From assembly GCF_037325665.1 (NCBI RefSeq), contig NC_090254.1, positions 19,720,588-19,784,587 of the forward strand: a stretch of 64,000 nucleotides of DNA, written 5' to 3'. How positions within the stretch are numbered: position 1 is the stretch's first letter; each line of letters opens with the position of its first letter. Positions 1 through 12,079 of this stretch are shown here, in pieces. The position numbers and the translations under genes were made by a program. Below the pieces are notes generated by a model that saw nothing but the letters and a program-made list of their open reading frames with translations, did not search any database and was not told the origin of the DNA. The DNA is from Littorina saxatilis (lineage: Eukaryota > Mollusca > Gastropoda > Littorinimorpha > Littorinidae).

Positions 1-65
1 TCAAAGTGCTCAACCACCCAGAATTCCTAGCGGTGAGCAGCCGCTGGCTTGACGAAAGTTCTCTG
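1..65 (+). CDS. Candidate internal exon, partial
   Basis: The window opens inside an open frame (codons from base 3) that reads KVLNHPEFLAVSSRWLDESS and ends after 21 codons, phase 0, at a strong GTAAGT donor at base 66. The other two frames are closed. The pattern loosely recalls the BTB-to-BACK linker of BTB proteins, but that resemblance is too short to name a family. The upstream exons lie outside the window, and the next exon may be the candidate at 1298-1512. Confidence 0.4.
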
Positions 66-1297
66 GTAAGTTCTTTTTATCAATTATGCAATACATTCTT
101 GTCGTATAAGACTTTTAAGTGGCTGCAAACAAGGCTTCATTATGCAACAAAACAGTTTCAAGCAATGTGTTTGCTCTGTTCACGTACTGTGTTCGTCATT
201 CGTAGATTTTAAATCTTAGCCGAGTTGACGCATTTCAGGGAACCTCTCAAAAGTCAGATTTACGCTTTCAGCATTGCACATCACGGTACTTTGTTTTATG
301 GCGGTTTACAAAGAGGCTCTGCTTAATGATTCGGTTCAGGAATTAAGGAGTCATCATAAAAATAAAGCAAAAGCATAGGTCTAACGCTAACTGAATGTTT
401 CGAGAGGCACAGTTCCGACACAGTCACAGTCCGACACAGTCACAGTGACACACGTACACTGACAATGAAATCTAAAACGCTTGCAATCGATCTAAATTTG
501 TATTTCTGCACACACAAAACATTTCGACTACAAAATAAGGATCGGAATAAAAAAAAAAAGGTCTTTTCCAACAAGAGTCCTTGATTTGTGTGCTTTCATT
601 TATAATGAGTTTACGCCGGTAGACTACTACCCGCAACATCGATGTCAGAATCGCCATTGATTTTCCTGCAAGACTGACTAACAACTACAGATCTAACTGA
701 ATCAGTTGAATCAGAGATCTAGATTCTCCGGTCGAATCTTAGAATGCAGCTGGTTTTTATTTTTGTATTTCTTAGGTCTATATGTGTGTGCCGTATGTGT
801 GTAAAATGTGCGTGTGCGTGCGTATGTCTGTAGATGTGTGTGTTTGTGCGTGTGTGTGTGCATGTGTGTGTACGTAGATGCGTGCGTACGCGCGTGCGTG
901 CGTGTGTCAGTGTGTGTGTGTGTGTGTGACATTCACGTGGTAGTACGAGTGATTGAGTGAATCGGAGTATCTGTACGTGTTTGTTTTCTTATACCTGATC
1001 ATGTTTTCTTATACCTGATCATGTTTTAGACGATTCATGTATGCATTTATAGTTCTTAAAAATGCCAAACGTGTAACTCATTATACATTTGCCCCTTATG
1101 GCATAAATAAACTAACACTGTACTGTATTGCATGGTAGGTATAAGCCACGTATTTTATTCAGTTATGATTCATGTCCGTCAAGTATACGAATACGAATAC
1201 TTTATTATCTCATACAGAGAAATTTGTCCATGTCTTTTAACAGTTTTGTTTTGTTGTTTCTTTTTTTTCTGCAAAAGCTGTCCATTTCGATACTCAG
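66..1297. other. Intronic or intergenic stretch
   Basis: No convincing coding segment. A GT-rich low-complexity run occupies about 781-938, with a short direct duplication around 990-1024 (ttcttatacctgatcatg twice). Confidence 0.5.
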
Positions 1298-1512
1298 GTC
1301 GAACAAAGTACGCTTATCTCATGTCTCAACTCTGAGCAAAACATCGTCTCCACCGGTCAGAAGAGGCAGGGCAGGGCCAGCAGGTGCGGCAGTGTTACAT
1401 TGTTTGTCAGCGCAATCGGGAATCAAGGACACAGAGTCCGCATGCGGACAGCAACTCAAGAAGCTGCCGCCAAGAGTTATCGGGAAGAAAGATCCAGTCT
1501 CTTAGTCTTACA
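1298..1512 (+). CDS. Candidate exon
   Basis: Preceded by an acceptor (tactcag) and followed by a GTGAGT donor, this 215-base block is open in the frame beginning VEQSTLISCLNSEQN, phase 0 in and phase 2 out, so it could follow the exon ending at base 65. A second frame is also open across the whole block and the third over its later part, so the frame choice is weak. No domain recognised. The segment is less AT-rich than its surroundings. Confidence 0.3.
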
Positions 1513-1634
1513 GTGAGTTTGTGTAGTTACAAATGTAATGGTTTGAAGATTTCTTCTCTCTGTTATTGCTTGAGTGCTTATGTTAATCTCAGTTATTCAA
1601 GTATGGGCTGTATATTGTAAATGCGTGTGTGTGC

Positions 1635-1637
<3 letters not shown>

Positions 1638-1693
<56 letters not shown>

Positions 1694-1705
1694 GGGGGGG
1701 GGGCG
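1638..1705. repeat. (GA)n microsatellite with poly-G
   Basis: About 25 GA units followed by a run of G. The open frames across it are translations of the repeat. Confidence 0.95.
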
Positions 1706-2324
1706 GGGCGGTGGTGACACACTATACTTCCGTTTGCTGTTTAAAAGGATACTTACAAAATCGACAATCCCATCAATCAGTCGAGACACAATTTATTAAC
1801 AACAGAATTTTAATTATATACCAACTTAGTTAATGCATACACTCTTACATACGTATACATCTGAATGCATAAAGCACACACACACAAACATGTACAAAGT
1901 ACCCCCCCCCCCAAAAAAAAAAGAAAAAAACAAGAAAAAAAGAGAAAAAAAAAACATGCCACCCATTAAAATGCTGATAACTCATGAATTACTTATGCAA
2001 CTTACTTCAAATTTGGTGTACATTGGCCTGAGATATGGAATGATAATTCCACAAAGTTTCATGAATGCCGGTCAAGTGCGCATGGCTTATAATTATATCT
2101 ATATGCCGCTGGTTTCATAATACTACATCTACTAAAACAGATAAAATGGATAAAAATTTGAATGCATCACATTATTTCATGACAATAGGACTTTTAACTG
2201 TGTTGGTCAGAACATGATTAACGAGATGACAGCGGGGGAGCTAGCTGGTCCTGTCCATTGCTGAGCGGCTCGCTCCCATCCCCGGTTTTGGGCATGGCCT
2301 GCAGAGGATCCTTCCCAGAGGAGC

Positions 2325-2415
2325 CTACTTCAAGTGCAGCCACATGTCCTTCCAGGTGTGTTTGTCATCACTACCAAGATAGGTGAAGGGAGGTTGATAA
2401 CCACCCGTCAAAGAC
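2325..2415 (-). CDS. Candidate terminal exon of an unrecognised gene
   Basis: On the minus strand a polypyrimidine tract and acceptor (tttgtaattacag) lead into 29 codons ending in a stop. The peptide contains GGYQPPFTYLGSDDK followed by HTWKDMWLHLK. Exon length is 91 bases: one base completing a codon, 29 codons and the stop. Composition is balanced, unlike the AT-rich flanks. I do not recognise the family. It has no start codon of its own, so it can only be a last exon; upstream exons on this strand would lie at higher coordinates and were not found. Confidence 0.4.
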
Positions 2416-2724
2416 CTGTAATTACAAAAATAGTACTTAAAAATCTGAAACAGTTTCAAAACTGTTAGCACACTGCTGTTAATCGCCATAAGTTGTGCAT
2501 GACTCGACTATGATGTGCCGTAATTATGCATTAAAATTATGATGAAAAAACAACAACCTGAAAAGTGATGGGCGTGTCAGGATAGGGCGGATAATCGTTA
2601 TATGAAATCTTTAGAAATGTGTCCTGTTTCAGTTATTAATCTTTAAATGTTATAACAACATCCTGGAAATTCACTTCGTAATACAAAAGTAGAAATGGCC
2701 CAGTCAGGCTGATTTTTTGGCAAA

Positions 2725-3045
2725 TACAGGTTGACCTTAAAAAAATGCAACCCTCAAAAATGTTAATAACTTCTACATCTGTTGACCAAATCACTTTATA
2801 TTTGGGGGACATAAACTTAAGCCTATGCTGCATGCATGACCCTTCCACATCTTGGCAACTTTTTTTTTTTGAAATAGCACAAAAGTCTGACCATTTGATC
2901 TACAAAATTGCCCCTTTGTGAAAGTGTCACGGTAGCTGAAGTTTATGTCACCCAAATATAAAGTGATTCGGTCAACAGATGTAAATGTTATTAGCATTTT
3001 TGTGGGTTGCATTTTTGGGGGGTCACCTGTCACCCAGTCTTCTTC
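2725..3045. mobile_element. Fold-back MITE, about 100-bp inverted arms
   Basis: About 2730-2830 is repeated inverted at about 2935-3040 with few mismatches. The outer end reads like ggtgaccccccaaaaatgc. A related arm lies at 28470-28560, so this is a family. No coding capacity. Confidence 0.75.
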
Positions 3046-3328
3046 AAATTGGCAAAACAACACTGCTAGGCACAACAGCTGGAACAAATCAATTTGTGTG
3101 GGCAAAAAATGAGTTGTTCTTCAATTTGAGGTAATAATAAAAAAAAACCAGGGTCACTCTTGCTCACACAATCAAATCTGCATCCAAATCAGTATGTGTT
3201 GTTCACATATCTTGTCTAGCATGGACGCTATGGCATGCTGAGCCGTGTAGGTGTCAATACTCTCAGCAGGCATAAAAGGCAGTTTTGAAGCCATTTTAGC
3301 GGGTAATAAGACAAAGAATGGTACATTT

Positions 3329-4006
3329 GAGTAACTCGCAAACGCATTGCCTTCAAACTTTCGGAGATTTGTGTTAACACATGTCGTAAAGTACACACGA
3401 AATCTCAAGTCATGTGAGGTATTAGTTCTGCTGTTATGCGACATCCCAGAAAGAGTTTTAAATATAAAGATGTACCCTGTCCGATTGAACAGAATTTTTT
3501 TTAGAATTAGCATGCATTTAGAAAAATGAAAGCTTCAATTTACCCTTAAATTTAATACAGTTTCACCAATGGCTGTTCAAAGTGCACTTGTTTAAACTCA
3601 CACACACATTTTTGGAAAATGCTTTTTCAAGAGCCATTGATCAGTTAAGCGTGTTGGCAGTGAGCTTTGCTATGCGTAGGCCGACATTTGCGCTCAGCGC
3701 TCTGAATGAGTCAACTTCTTAAAAAAACTACTTTCGCGTTGAAATCCTCATACCACCCATGTCTGATAAAATATGTACATGAAATTTGAGTATGTGGCGC
3801 ATCTGTCATTGTTCTTGAAGATTTCAAAAAATAAAATTTGTTCAATGATTCAGCAAAAACCTATCGTCAATTTAAGAACTGTTTCTGACATGACAAATAA
3901 CAGCAGACCTAATGTCTCAAATTACTTGAAATTCCGAAAGTACTTTACAACATGTGTTAGCACAACTCTCCGAAAGTTTGAAGGCAACGCGTTAGCGAGT
4001 TACTGT
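3329..4006. mobile_element. Inner inverted-repeat element
   Basis: The left end agtaactcgcaaacgc and about 100 following bases recur inverted at about 3890-4006. It lies wholly inside the larger composite element. No coding sequence seen. Confidence 0.55.
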
Positions 4007-4536
4007 TAACCCGTGGTTTGTAAAAATGTAAAAACATTTTACAAATCACGTCGAACCTAAAACCGCGATTTGTAAAAATGTAAAAATATCGCATTCCACA
4101 AAGTAATGCATGCCTTTTATTTTTATTAATTTTTCTTGTTTAGAGCCTCTACGCTGAGTGGTGGGGGTGGTTTTAGTTCCACATCCCATGTTGGTGCAAT
4201 CCCATTTTGCCACCGTCCCATTTTTTGCCCCATCCCATTTTTGCGACATTTCACAAGCCAAGCGTCGTTTTACAAACATGTCATAACAATAGCGCGACAT
4301 CCCATTTTGACACCATATCCCATTTGGCCGCCATGCCGTTTCACCGCATTCAATTTCGCCCCCATCCCATTGTCGCGACATTTCACAAGCCAAGCGTCAT
4401 TTTACTACCGTGTCATAACAATAGCGCGACATCCCATTTTGACACCATCCCATTTGGCCGCCATCCCATTTTTTATTTATTCTTCTTGCCAAGCCTCACT
4501 ATACTACTATACTGCGTTATTCAACTAGGAAGACAT

Positions 4537-4847
4537 GGGGCCCGGGTAGCTCAGGTGGTAGAGCACTAGACTTGTGATCGAAAGGTCGCTGGTTCGAATC
4601 CGGGCCGGGACGGACACGGGTCAACTTTATGCGCAGACCCAGAGACGGTATCCATCTCCCACCCCCGTGTCACCAAAATGGCACGTTAAAGATCTTGGTC
4701 ATTCTACCATAAGTGCAGATGGCTGATACCACCTAAACACGCATACATCAAAAGCCGTGAGGGCGTAAAAACTCGAATCGTATAAACCAATTCATGTCCA
4801 ATATAGGCAATTAAGACCTGACGGACAATAAGCCCCTTATAAAAAAA
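4537..4847 (+). mobile_element. tRNA-derived SINE, full length
   Basis: The head has pol III A-box (tagctcaggtggtagagc) and B-box (ggttcgaatccg) matches. The body includes cacgttaaagatcttgg and the copy ends in an A-run. A 10-bp target-site duplication, aggaagacat, flanks it at 4527-4536 and 4848-4857. The cloverleaf is imperfect and the body continues far past the tRNA region, so this is a SINE and not a tRNA gene. The same family recurs at 47.6 kb. Confidence 0.9.
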
Positions 4848-5293
4848 AGGAAGACATTCCGTTTACGCCAAATCCCATTTTTCCACAATCCAAAATGTCA
4901 CGAAATAGGGATGGCGGCGAAATGGGATGACGGCATGGCGACAAAATGGAATGTGGCGCTAGTGGTATGACACGGTGGTAAAATGACATTTGGCCTGTGA
5001 AATGTCGCGAAAATGGGATGGGGGCAAAATGGGATAACGGCGAAACGGGATTGCGCCAAAAGGGGATGTGGAGCTAATGGTACATGATATGGTGGTAAAA
5101 TGACACTTGGCCTGTGAAATGTCGCGAAAATTGGATGGGGCGAAATGGGCTAACGGCGAAACGGGATTGCGCCAAAATGGGATATGGAGCTAATGGTACA
5201 TGATATGGTGGTAAAATGACACTTGGCCTAAGAAATGTCGCCAAAATGGGATGGGGGCGAATTGGGATAACGGCGAAAGGGGACTAATTATAG

Positions 5294-5462
5294 ATCCCTT
5301 GACTTTGGGGTAGTGCGACTCTGTCACTGCTAGCTTTCCACTGGGAGGAAGCGACCGGAATTTCCCAACGATGGGACCTCCGAGTAATGAAAATAAAAAT
5401 AAAAAATAAAAATCTTAAAATTAACAGTAACAGAGTCGCGCTACCCCAAAAGTCAAGGGATT
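5294..5462. mobile_element. Hairpin element containing a SINE 3' domain
   Basis: The end cccttgactttggggtag recurs inverted at 5430-5462 (ctaccccaaaagtcaaggg). Between them lies gctagctttccactgggagg, shared with the 3' part of the SINE at 48.45 kb, followed by an AAAAT-rich run. Confidence 0.55.
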
Positions 5463-6099
5463 TCGTATTCGTCCCTTGACTTTGGAGTTGACAAGAAAAT
5501 ATCGGGCGCAAAAACGTGATTTGTAAAAATGTTTACCGTGATTTGTACAATTTTTTTTGTCTCATTACCCGCTAATGCGGCTTTAAAAACTGCCTTTTAT
5601 GCTTGCTGAGAGGATTGACACCTACACCGCTCAGCATGCCATAGCGTCCATGTTAGACAAGATATGTGAACAAAACTTACTGATTTGGATGCACATTTGA
5701 TTGTTTTGTCTAAGAACATGCTAAACATGTTTTGTTTTAGCAGTTCTGATTCGTTGTCAATTTTAACGCGGGAACCTTGATTTTGCGAATTTGATTTTGG
5801 GGTGTGTTTGTGTTGTAGGCTTCACTGTATCGACACTACGTCATGTAAACTCAATCTGTTTTCTGAATAAGTTAGGGGCATAAAAGGCCTTTCCAGTCAT
5901 ATAATTGGTTTTACGATAAACGGCCTCATCATAAAGATCTGCCCTCAAACGCATCTGTAAAGTTTTTTTATGACGAGTAGTGTAGAACAATCACCATCTT
6001 GCACATCTGATCGCAAGATTATGCATCCCCTAAAAATTCTGCTATGTCTCCGGCGCATCAGTATCTGTCCGAAGTGTTTGAAAACAACTAATTACAACA

Positions 6100-6210
6100 C
6101 ACACACCCCCCCTCCCAACCTCCACCACCACCCCCACACCCCTCCCAACCTCCACCACCCCACCCCCCCCTTCCCACCTCCACCACCACCACCCCCCCTT
6201 CCCACCCAAG
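6100..6210. repeat. C-rich low-complexity tract
   Basis: Repeated cctccaccacc and cccc runs ending in an A/G tract. Frames across it are proline-rich artefacts. Confidence 0.9.
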
Positions 6211-6403
6211 AAAAAAAAAGAAGAAAAGAATAAACACATTGATAAATACAAGGAGAAGGAAAGAATTAATTTACTTTTTTTTTCAATTGTTTTTGATAAC
6301 AAATCTATTGCTTCTAGGTCATCATTATCAGGCCGATGATTAAACCAAAGCTTAGTCACGGAAATGCATATATGGACTAAAAATGACGTGTTTTTTCTTG
6401 CAG

Positions 6404-6622
6404 GACAATGGCTTGGACACTTATGGCTTCATCCTGAATCGGCAGAGCAGCGATGTATTCTTACATGGATGCCATGGACGCCTTCCACCTAGCGGGCACA
6501 CATGGTTCACAAATCTACCCACTTGTATATTGCATACCTACCCCCTCACTCTCAACCATTGCTCCTTCAGTTCTGTAGTAAAACATAGAGCGATCATTTC
6601 TGAAAATATTGTAAGACATTAG
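6404..6622 (+). CDS. Weak candidate terminal exon
   Basis: A clear acceptor (ttttttcttgcag) is followed by an open frame starting DNGLDTYGFILNRQSSDV and running about 72 codons to a stop. Other frames close sooner. If the 1298-1512 exon were spliced here, the required frame would stop after about ten codons. No family recognised. Confidence 0.25.
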   Translation, partial: DNGLDTYGFILNRQSSDVFLHGCHGRLPPSGHTWFTNLPTCILHTYPLTLNHCSFSSVVKHRAIISENIVRH

Positions 6623-6646
6623 CTTCTTTACTTCTGCAGCTGCATC

Positions 6647-6682
<36 letters not shown>

Positions 6683-7961
6683 ATACCGATGCCACATTTC
6701 AAGTAATCGGGCTGCATGTATATTTGTTGTCTTCTGACACGGCTATGCATGCTAAAGTCCACAATCAGAATGGCAGGAGCTATTGGAAAACCCGTTTTCT
6801 TTTTTTTGCATTTTACAGTAAATACATTTTTGTCTTTGATCTTCAGGCTTCCATAACAGTTCTCTAAATGTCTTGAGAATACGCCTGAAACGTTACATGA
6901 ACCAAAACAACAACCGAAAAACAAACGCTGTGCACAGGGAACACAAATATCGATGATAATCTGCTAATAATTTAGCAGGGAGTATCAGCCGGGACATTAT
7001 TTATTATTCTGAATAGATCAACATTCATATATGCATCAAGTGTACTAATTGATCCTGCTAAATAGTTGTATTTGTTTGTGACTGATGCACTTTTTATTCA
7101 CTTTGCACATGTATCACGTAAGACAAATCAAGGGAGGTAATTTTGCTCGGATTAGATGGTTCCCTCCCCTGATAACAAAAGCACACAAATTAATTTTCCC
7201 CCCCTTCTCGTATGTGTTATTCAGACGTTTTGTTGGTTTTTGTTGAATATTGATGTGAAAGGTTCAGTCCTTCCCGAGTAAACTATTCGATTTACAGTCT
7301 CAGAACAGACCAGGCCTGAAAAGACCATCGCTAAACACATCAACTAATCAGCCTGGGTGCAGTTTGTGATTGTTTTTTATTGACTGATTTGTGAACGAAC
7401 TCAAGCAGGAATCTGTGATGATAACACATCAAAATAAATTATCACTTTGCGCATGAAGCAGCCAGGTTGTCGAATCTAAGTCTTTGTTCATGTACAATCT
7501 TGTCTAAATCTGAGATGGTGAGCCAAAAGCTTTCATGGGAACGACTGTGCCTTTCTGTGTCTCTCAATTTTTACACCACTTGCTACTCATGATTGCATGA
7601 CACTAAGAACAGGCAAGATGTGGATATCGTGGTTTTAATGATACATTCGGACATACAAATGGTTACCGCTGTTTTCTTAGATACGTGTGATCTCTCTTTT
7701 TCCCCTGGTCCTTTCTTTTTGATGTTATTTAGCCTGAAGTTTGTTGCAACTATTGGTCCGCTTGCATTTGTTGTTATAGTAATTGTGGATATGTTATTTA
7801 ATTTGTCTGTGTTCCCTTATTATGTTGTCACTGTCAGCTTGATGAATAAAGGCAATGAGAAAAAAAATGTTACCCTTCACTATTAGCTATGATACTAAAT
7901 ATTTCTGATACCTTGACCAAATACGATGTTTATTTTTGCGTGTTCTCGTTTTTTCAGTGCG

Positions 7962-8034
<73 letters not shown>

Positions 8035-8332
8035 CCACCCACACACACACACACGTACACGTATACACACACACACAGTTTCAATGTTAAAAACTTGAAA
8101 CAGTATCCCTGTAGCATCGATGAAGGTTGTGTACAGGAACATCATAAAAGCTTGCTTACAAACGGACTCGCTGTAATCGAATAAAACAGCTTTCGAATAA
8201 AATAGCTTACCGTTGCTTGCTCAAACTGCGGCTTCCTTGTCCACATTCCTGGCGCACAGATCTGCAATGTGCAACGTTACTGTTGAATACACACAATTTA
8301 TGTTGAAGTCAGAGGGCACAGACAGACATATC

Positions 8333-8363
<31 letters not shown>

Positions 8364-8570
8364 ACGCGCGCGCGCGCGACTGCGTGAAGATGCACGTCAC
8401 CTTATCATTTAATCACACAATGTAAAAACGTGGTGGTTAAAACTGAATAGTATCATGAATCTCTGAAGATAATTTTTTTTTTCAACAGTCCTTTGTGTAA
8501 GGCACACGCAGATTGAATGTAGCTGAAGCCATACCGTAAAAACTAAGAACAGATCTATAAGATTCTAAAA
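6623..8570. other. No gene seen
   Basis: AT-rich sequence with CA arrays at 6651-6680 and 7965-8075 (mixed CA and TC) and a C/CA/CG tract at 8331-8380. Frames here are short or repeat-derived. Confidence 0.5.
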
Positions 8571-8581
8571 AAAAAATGTGA

Positions 8582-8872
8582 CATTTTAGTTCTATTCATC
8601 TGGATGAGCTTGATCTGTCCATAGATGACGAGTTAGCGATACCGTCTGTATAGATCTATGATCTGTCCGAAGTAGAATCGGCCACTGAAAATGCAACTCC
8701 CCCCTCCCTTTCCCACGACACACACCACGACACGACACTAGCTGAGAAAAGGAAAAAGTGTGGAGGAATACATAATGTAAAAACCAAATCTAAAAGTAAG
8801 CCCGGTTTAAGATTTCAAACCGCCTTTGAGTATGAAATGTTCGGACGCGCCCTTTCAGCCTACAGTGAAATG
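8582..8872 (+). pseudogene. Degraded coding block, unrecognised
   Basis: A 97-codon frame interrupted by one in-frame TAG near 8650. It includes DELDLSIDDELAIPSV and, after the stop, a basic stretch (LAEKRKKCGG) and FEYEMFGRALSAYSEM, ending at a GT donor at 8873 in phase 0. The segment at 9015-9098 (HALPQEKLPGLCPACDFAK) follows an acceptor and continues in phase. A CPAC motif occurs in some KDZ-type transposases, which is only a hint. It could also be a host gene with the TAG skipped by an intron (acceptor-like tatag). Confidence 0.35.
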
Positions 8873-9014
8873 GTAATCATGTACGTACAAGCTTTGTTTC
8901 AGAACTGTGAAACGTAATAACTAGGTTTGAATTCAAATATACAAGTAAAGTTAATGGAAGATCAAAGTAAAGGTTGGGTGTAATGTCAACAATTATACTT
9001 ACATTCCGTTTCAG

Positions 9015-9098
9015 CATGCTCTTCCACAGGAAAAACTCCCAGGGCTTTGTCCTGCTTGCGATTTTGCCAAAAGTACTTTGAGCACACCCCCGACGTAA
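9015..9098 (+). CDS. Candidate exon following the 8582-8872 block
   Basis: Acceptor ccgtttcag, then 27 codons and a stop, phase 0, reading HALPQEKLPGLCPACDFAK and onward. In-phase with the upstream donor. Function unknown. Confidence 0.3.
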   Translation, partial: HALPQEKLPGLCPACDFAKSTLSTPPT

Positions 9099-9540
9099 CT
9101 TTCAATGAGCATCATAGTGTTTTTGCCACTTGCCGGTTGAATTTGGCGCCTAATTCCAACTTCGCTGCATCTCAGGGTTGTTTCTGGTCCCCCAAATGTA
9201 CACATTCAGACCTATGCCGCCCTGATCGATCACAAGTTTGCTTTTTACGTAACTGGCGCAAGATGGCAGACATCTTTGGACCATAAATGACTCTTTGCGC
9301 ATGCGCCGCGAATAATTTGATTGGTCGATATTTTTAGGCAGAGCACATGGTCTCAGAAAACAGAAAAGTAAACATTGGAAGCGTGAGTCACGCTCCCAAA
9401 AAATAGAAACTTTTTTTACATATATGTTTTTTTCTGTAACTTTTTGCCCCATGGTTCATTCATCATCTGAAATAACTTTTTAGCGAAATCTAACCATACG
9501 ATTATTGGAAAAAAGTCAAAATGTAGACGACCACCTTTAA

Positions 9541-11221
9541 GGGGAGAGGTGACACGAAAAATTTCTACTGGTTGCAATATTTGTATGTATTATCAAGCAA
9601 AAACACATAAAAAGACTCTTTTGTGCAATTTTTTTGCCTGTGGATCTTTTAATGGGTAAAAATGCTTGGGGGAAAAAAATTAGTAGTCTACCACAAGTAG
9701 ATGGGATGTGAAGATCATCGCCGTGTGGTTACCGTCCTTGAAAATCACATTCTGAGAAAATTGCATTTGAAAGTTTGTGAAGTGTTTTGCTGCGCACAGT
9801 GAAGACAGATTGACAAACCAAGAGTATGTGTGCATGCGGGTACTTTTCACTGACATTTTCTTATACTCCAAGTGCTCTTCACAATCCCCTATCAGTCCAA
9901 AGTTGCACATATGGACATCAGACTGTTGCTATAACACTCAATGAAACATCAAGTACAATGATTATGATCAGCTGGAAAAAAGGCGTGTGGAATTTTACTT
10001 GCTACTCTTGATGTTCTCAGTTTTATCGCAGGAGCAGACATATCGGTTTCTGCTAATTCTTGTTTCCATTGCACAAAAAGTGGCCGATTTTTGATCGGAA
10101 ATTGCTTCGAAGTAAGCATTATTTTTTCCAAAACTCATGGAACTTTGCCTTTAGGCAGGACGTCAGTCGGGCTTCTGCCAAAATAAACTCTAGACATAAT
10201 GTTTCCCTGACAATTTCAAGGGATTCAATGATCTAGAGGGAGAAAAGTATATACATTTCTTATTGGTGAAATAGAGTCGGGATGAAATCCAAAAGATTTA
10301 GCCCAACATTTGATTCACCGGAAAATGCACCTAGTTGTTGCATTCCTTGAATGAGAAAAGTTGGATTTTGCAACGAAGCAAATATCTAAGTCAAAATATC
10401 ATTGTTTCACCAAGAATTAGATACATGAGTGGAAGATGGGTCCGAAGTTCGATTAGCAGTACTTTAGGATGTAACTGGGACAGTCAAGGTGGAGTTTATG
10501 TGAGATAAACAAGGCCTGACGTCCTACCTCAGTACCTGTTATTCAGGCGTCGTGGACTCGACATTCACACCGACCGCTAGCTTATTTTTCTTCGTTGCTC
10601 GATCTGCCGCAAGTTGTAACTTCCCCTGCCTCTTGCATGATAGACACCCGCCGAATTTATCTTTTAGAGGCCGAGTTGGGAGAAATATCGCTGTTTGAGA
10701 CGTCGAACCGATTCGAAATAAGGTTCGCGTGTTTATGCGGATGTGGTGCGCGCGAATGCGCAGAACTACTTCCCGGCTGAAAGTTATTGGAAATGACCAA
10801 TCAGCGAATAGATTTTCAAAGGTAAAGGTCACTTTCCAAATATGGAACATTTTGCAAGTGAAAGTAGCCTTCGCCAGCTCTTGTGTTGCGGCCGTTGAGG
10901 GACACAAACGGGCTTTATTTCCATGACTGTGACATCGTCAACAAACGGAAATTCCCGCTGAGTACGCTGCATGCAATAACTTTGACAAACTCATCGACAT
11001 GTTGCTGCTGCTCTGCCATGAAAAAAATCGATTTTTGTTATAAGTCTGCATATTTTTAGCATTCACTCACTTTGCAAATCATCACTTTATTGAAAAAAGA
11101 GGATGAAATTGACAAAATAAACATGCAGTTATTCTAGGGTGTTCAAACTGCCTAAAAATGATAAAAACCCAAATCACATCATGGGACCATTTTGGATCAA
11201 AATTCCGTGCCACCTCTGCCC
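9541..11221. mobile_element. TTAA-flanked DNA transposon, non-autonomous (Kolobok/piggyBac type)
   Basis: Both ends are bordered by TTAA (9537-9540 and 11222-11225). The terminal inverted repeat is about 20 bp: ggggagaggtgacacgaa on the left and gggcagaggtggcacgga on the right. TTAA duplications are used by piggyBac and Kolobok; ends starting GGG are compatible with either. About 1.7 kb, no transposase frame. It lies between the coding blocks at 8.6-9.1 kb and 11.3-11.7 kb. Confidence 0.7.
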
Positions 11222-11321
11222 TTAATCCATGTAGTGTAGTCAATTGTAGGGGTTCCATGGTGACATTGTTATCAGGATGAAAAGAAAAGTTATCTGAAAA
11301 ATATGATTTATTTCTTTTCAG

Positions 11322-11727
11322 GTGACGATGATTACGAGGATCAAGTTGGGCCTGGCGTGGAGGGTGAACGGGGCTCCAAGCTGTTGTCTGACAGACAAAT
11401 GAAAATACAGCTGGAGCTTGTGCATCCGTTGGTGATGTTTCCCTTACCATCGCCCCAGCTACCAGTACATCAGCTAAAGGGGGTAAAACACTGACTCAGA
11501 AGAGAAGGCCTGATGGAACAAAAAATCAGAAGAAAATGCCTTGGAAAAAAGAGGAAATTGCTGCAGTTGAGAAACATTTGGCTGCATGTTTTTCAATGAA
11601 TAAAGTCCCGCAAAAACTTGAAGCAGAAAGATGCAAACAGGCAGAAAGTAGTGTTCTAAAGCACAGATCCTGGAAGGACATTAAATACTGTGTCTACAAT
11701 CGTCTCAAGCAAATAAGGTCAAAGTAG
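11322..11727 (+). CDS. C-terminal domain of a multicopy uncharacterised protein family
   Basis: After an acceptor (tttcttttcag) an open frame begins GDDDYEDQVGPGVEGERG. A second frame takes over from about 11395 and ends at 11727 with MPWKKEEIAAVEKHLAAC and then HRSWKDIKYCVYNRLKQ. The pattern W-[KS]-x-x-E-x-x-A-V-x-x-H followed by R-x-W-K-D-I-K is one I know from the C-termini of many uncharacterised fish and mollusc proteins, probably transposon-related. The frame change may hide a short intron or be a frameshift. With a TTAA element just upstream, the locus may be a decayed copy. Confidence 0.45.
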
Positions 11728-12079
11728 GTACCCATAATGGTCAGAAGTTGCAAATGAGAGACTGATCTCTTGAGAGCGCTAACTGGTGAAGGGTCAGCTC
11801 TAGGGAAAACTTTTGAGTTGAGATTAAAGGCCTTACTCTGTATTTGTAGAGGCAGCTTACATCATCTTGGTTTGCAGCTGGTATTTCTGCCACATGGCAT
11901 AAAGGAAACTGAAAGTATGGATTGGTAGGTTTGTCAAAATTGTTGGCTGTAAACACAATCCCATGTTGAGAAAAAACAAACACCAAAAACAACACTTCAC
12001 ATCTGCAGGTTTTATTAAATCTTACATTCTTATGTTATAATAATTATGAAAGTCACGACATTGTACATCAAAAAAGAAA

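Larger units (their letters stand above)
3168..5706. mobile_element. Composite fold-back element with about 145-bp terminal inverted repeats
   Basis: The outer segments 3168-3312 and 5562-5706 are inverted copies of each other, for example gctatggcatgctgagc on one side and its complement on the other. Inside are tandem sub-repeats of the form ccattttgccgccatcc (4190-4500), which recur inverted as gggatggcggcgaaatg (4890-5285). A separate inverted pair lies at 3329-4006, and a SINE sits near the middle. No transposase frame is visible, so it looks non-autonomous. Confidence 0.65.

Noticed and set aside
4541-4612. tRNA gene
   Set aside because: A and B boxes are good, but stem pairing is imperfect and a full SINE body with a target-site duplication follows. 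The same holds for 25.3, 27.5, 38.6, 47.6 and 60.6 kb.
7593-7886. 97-codon hydrophobic ORF
   Set aside because: No splice signals, T-rich composition explains the hydrophobic residues, and it ends in AT-rich sequence.
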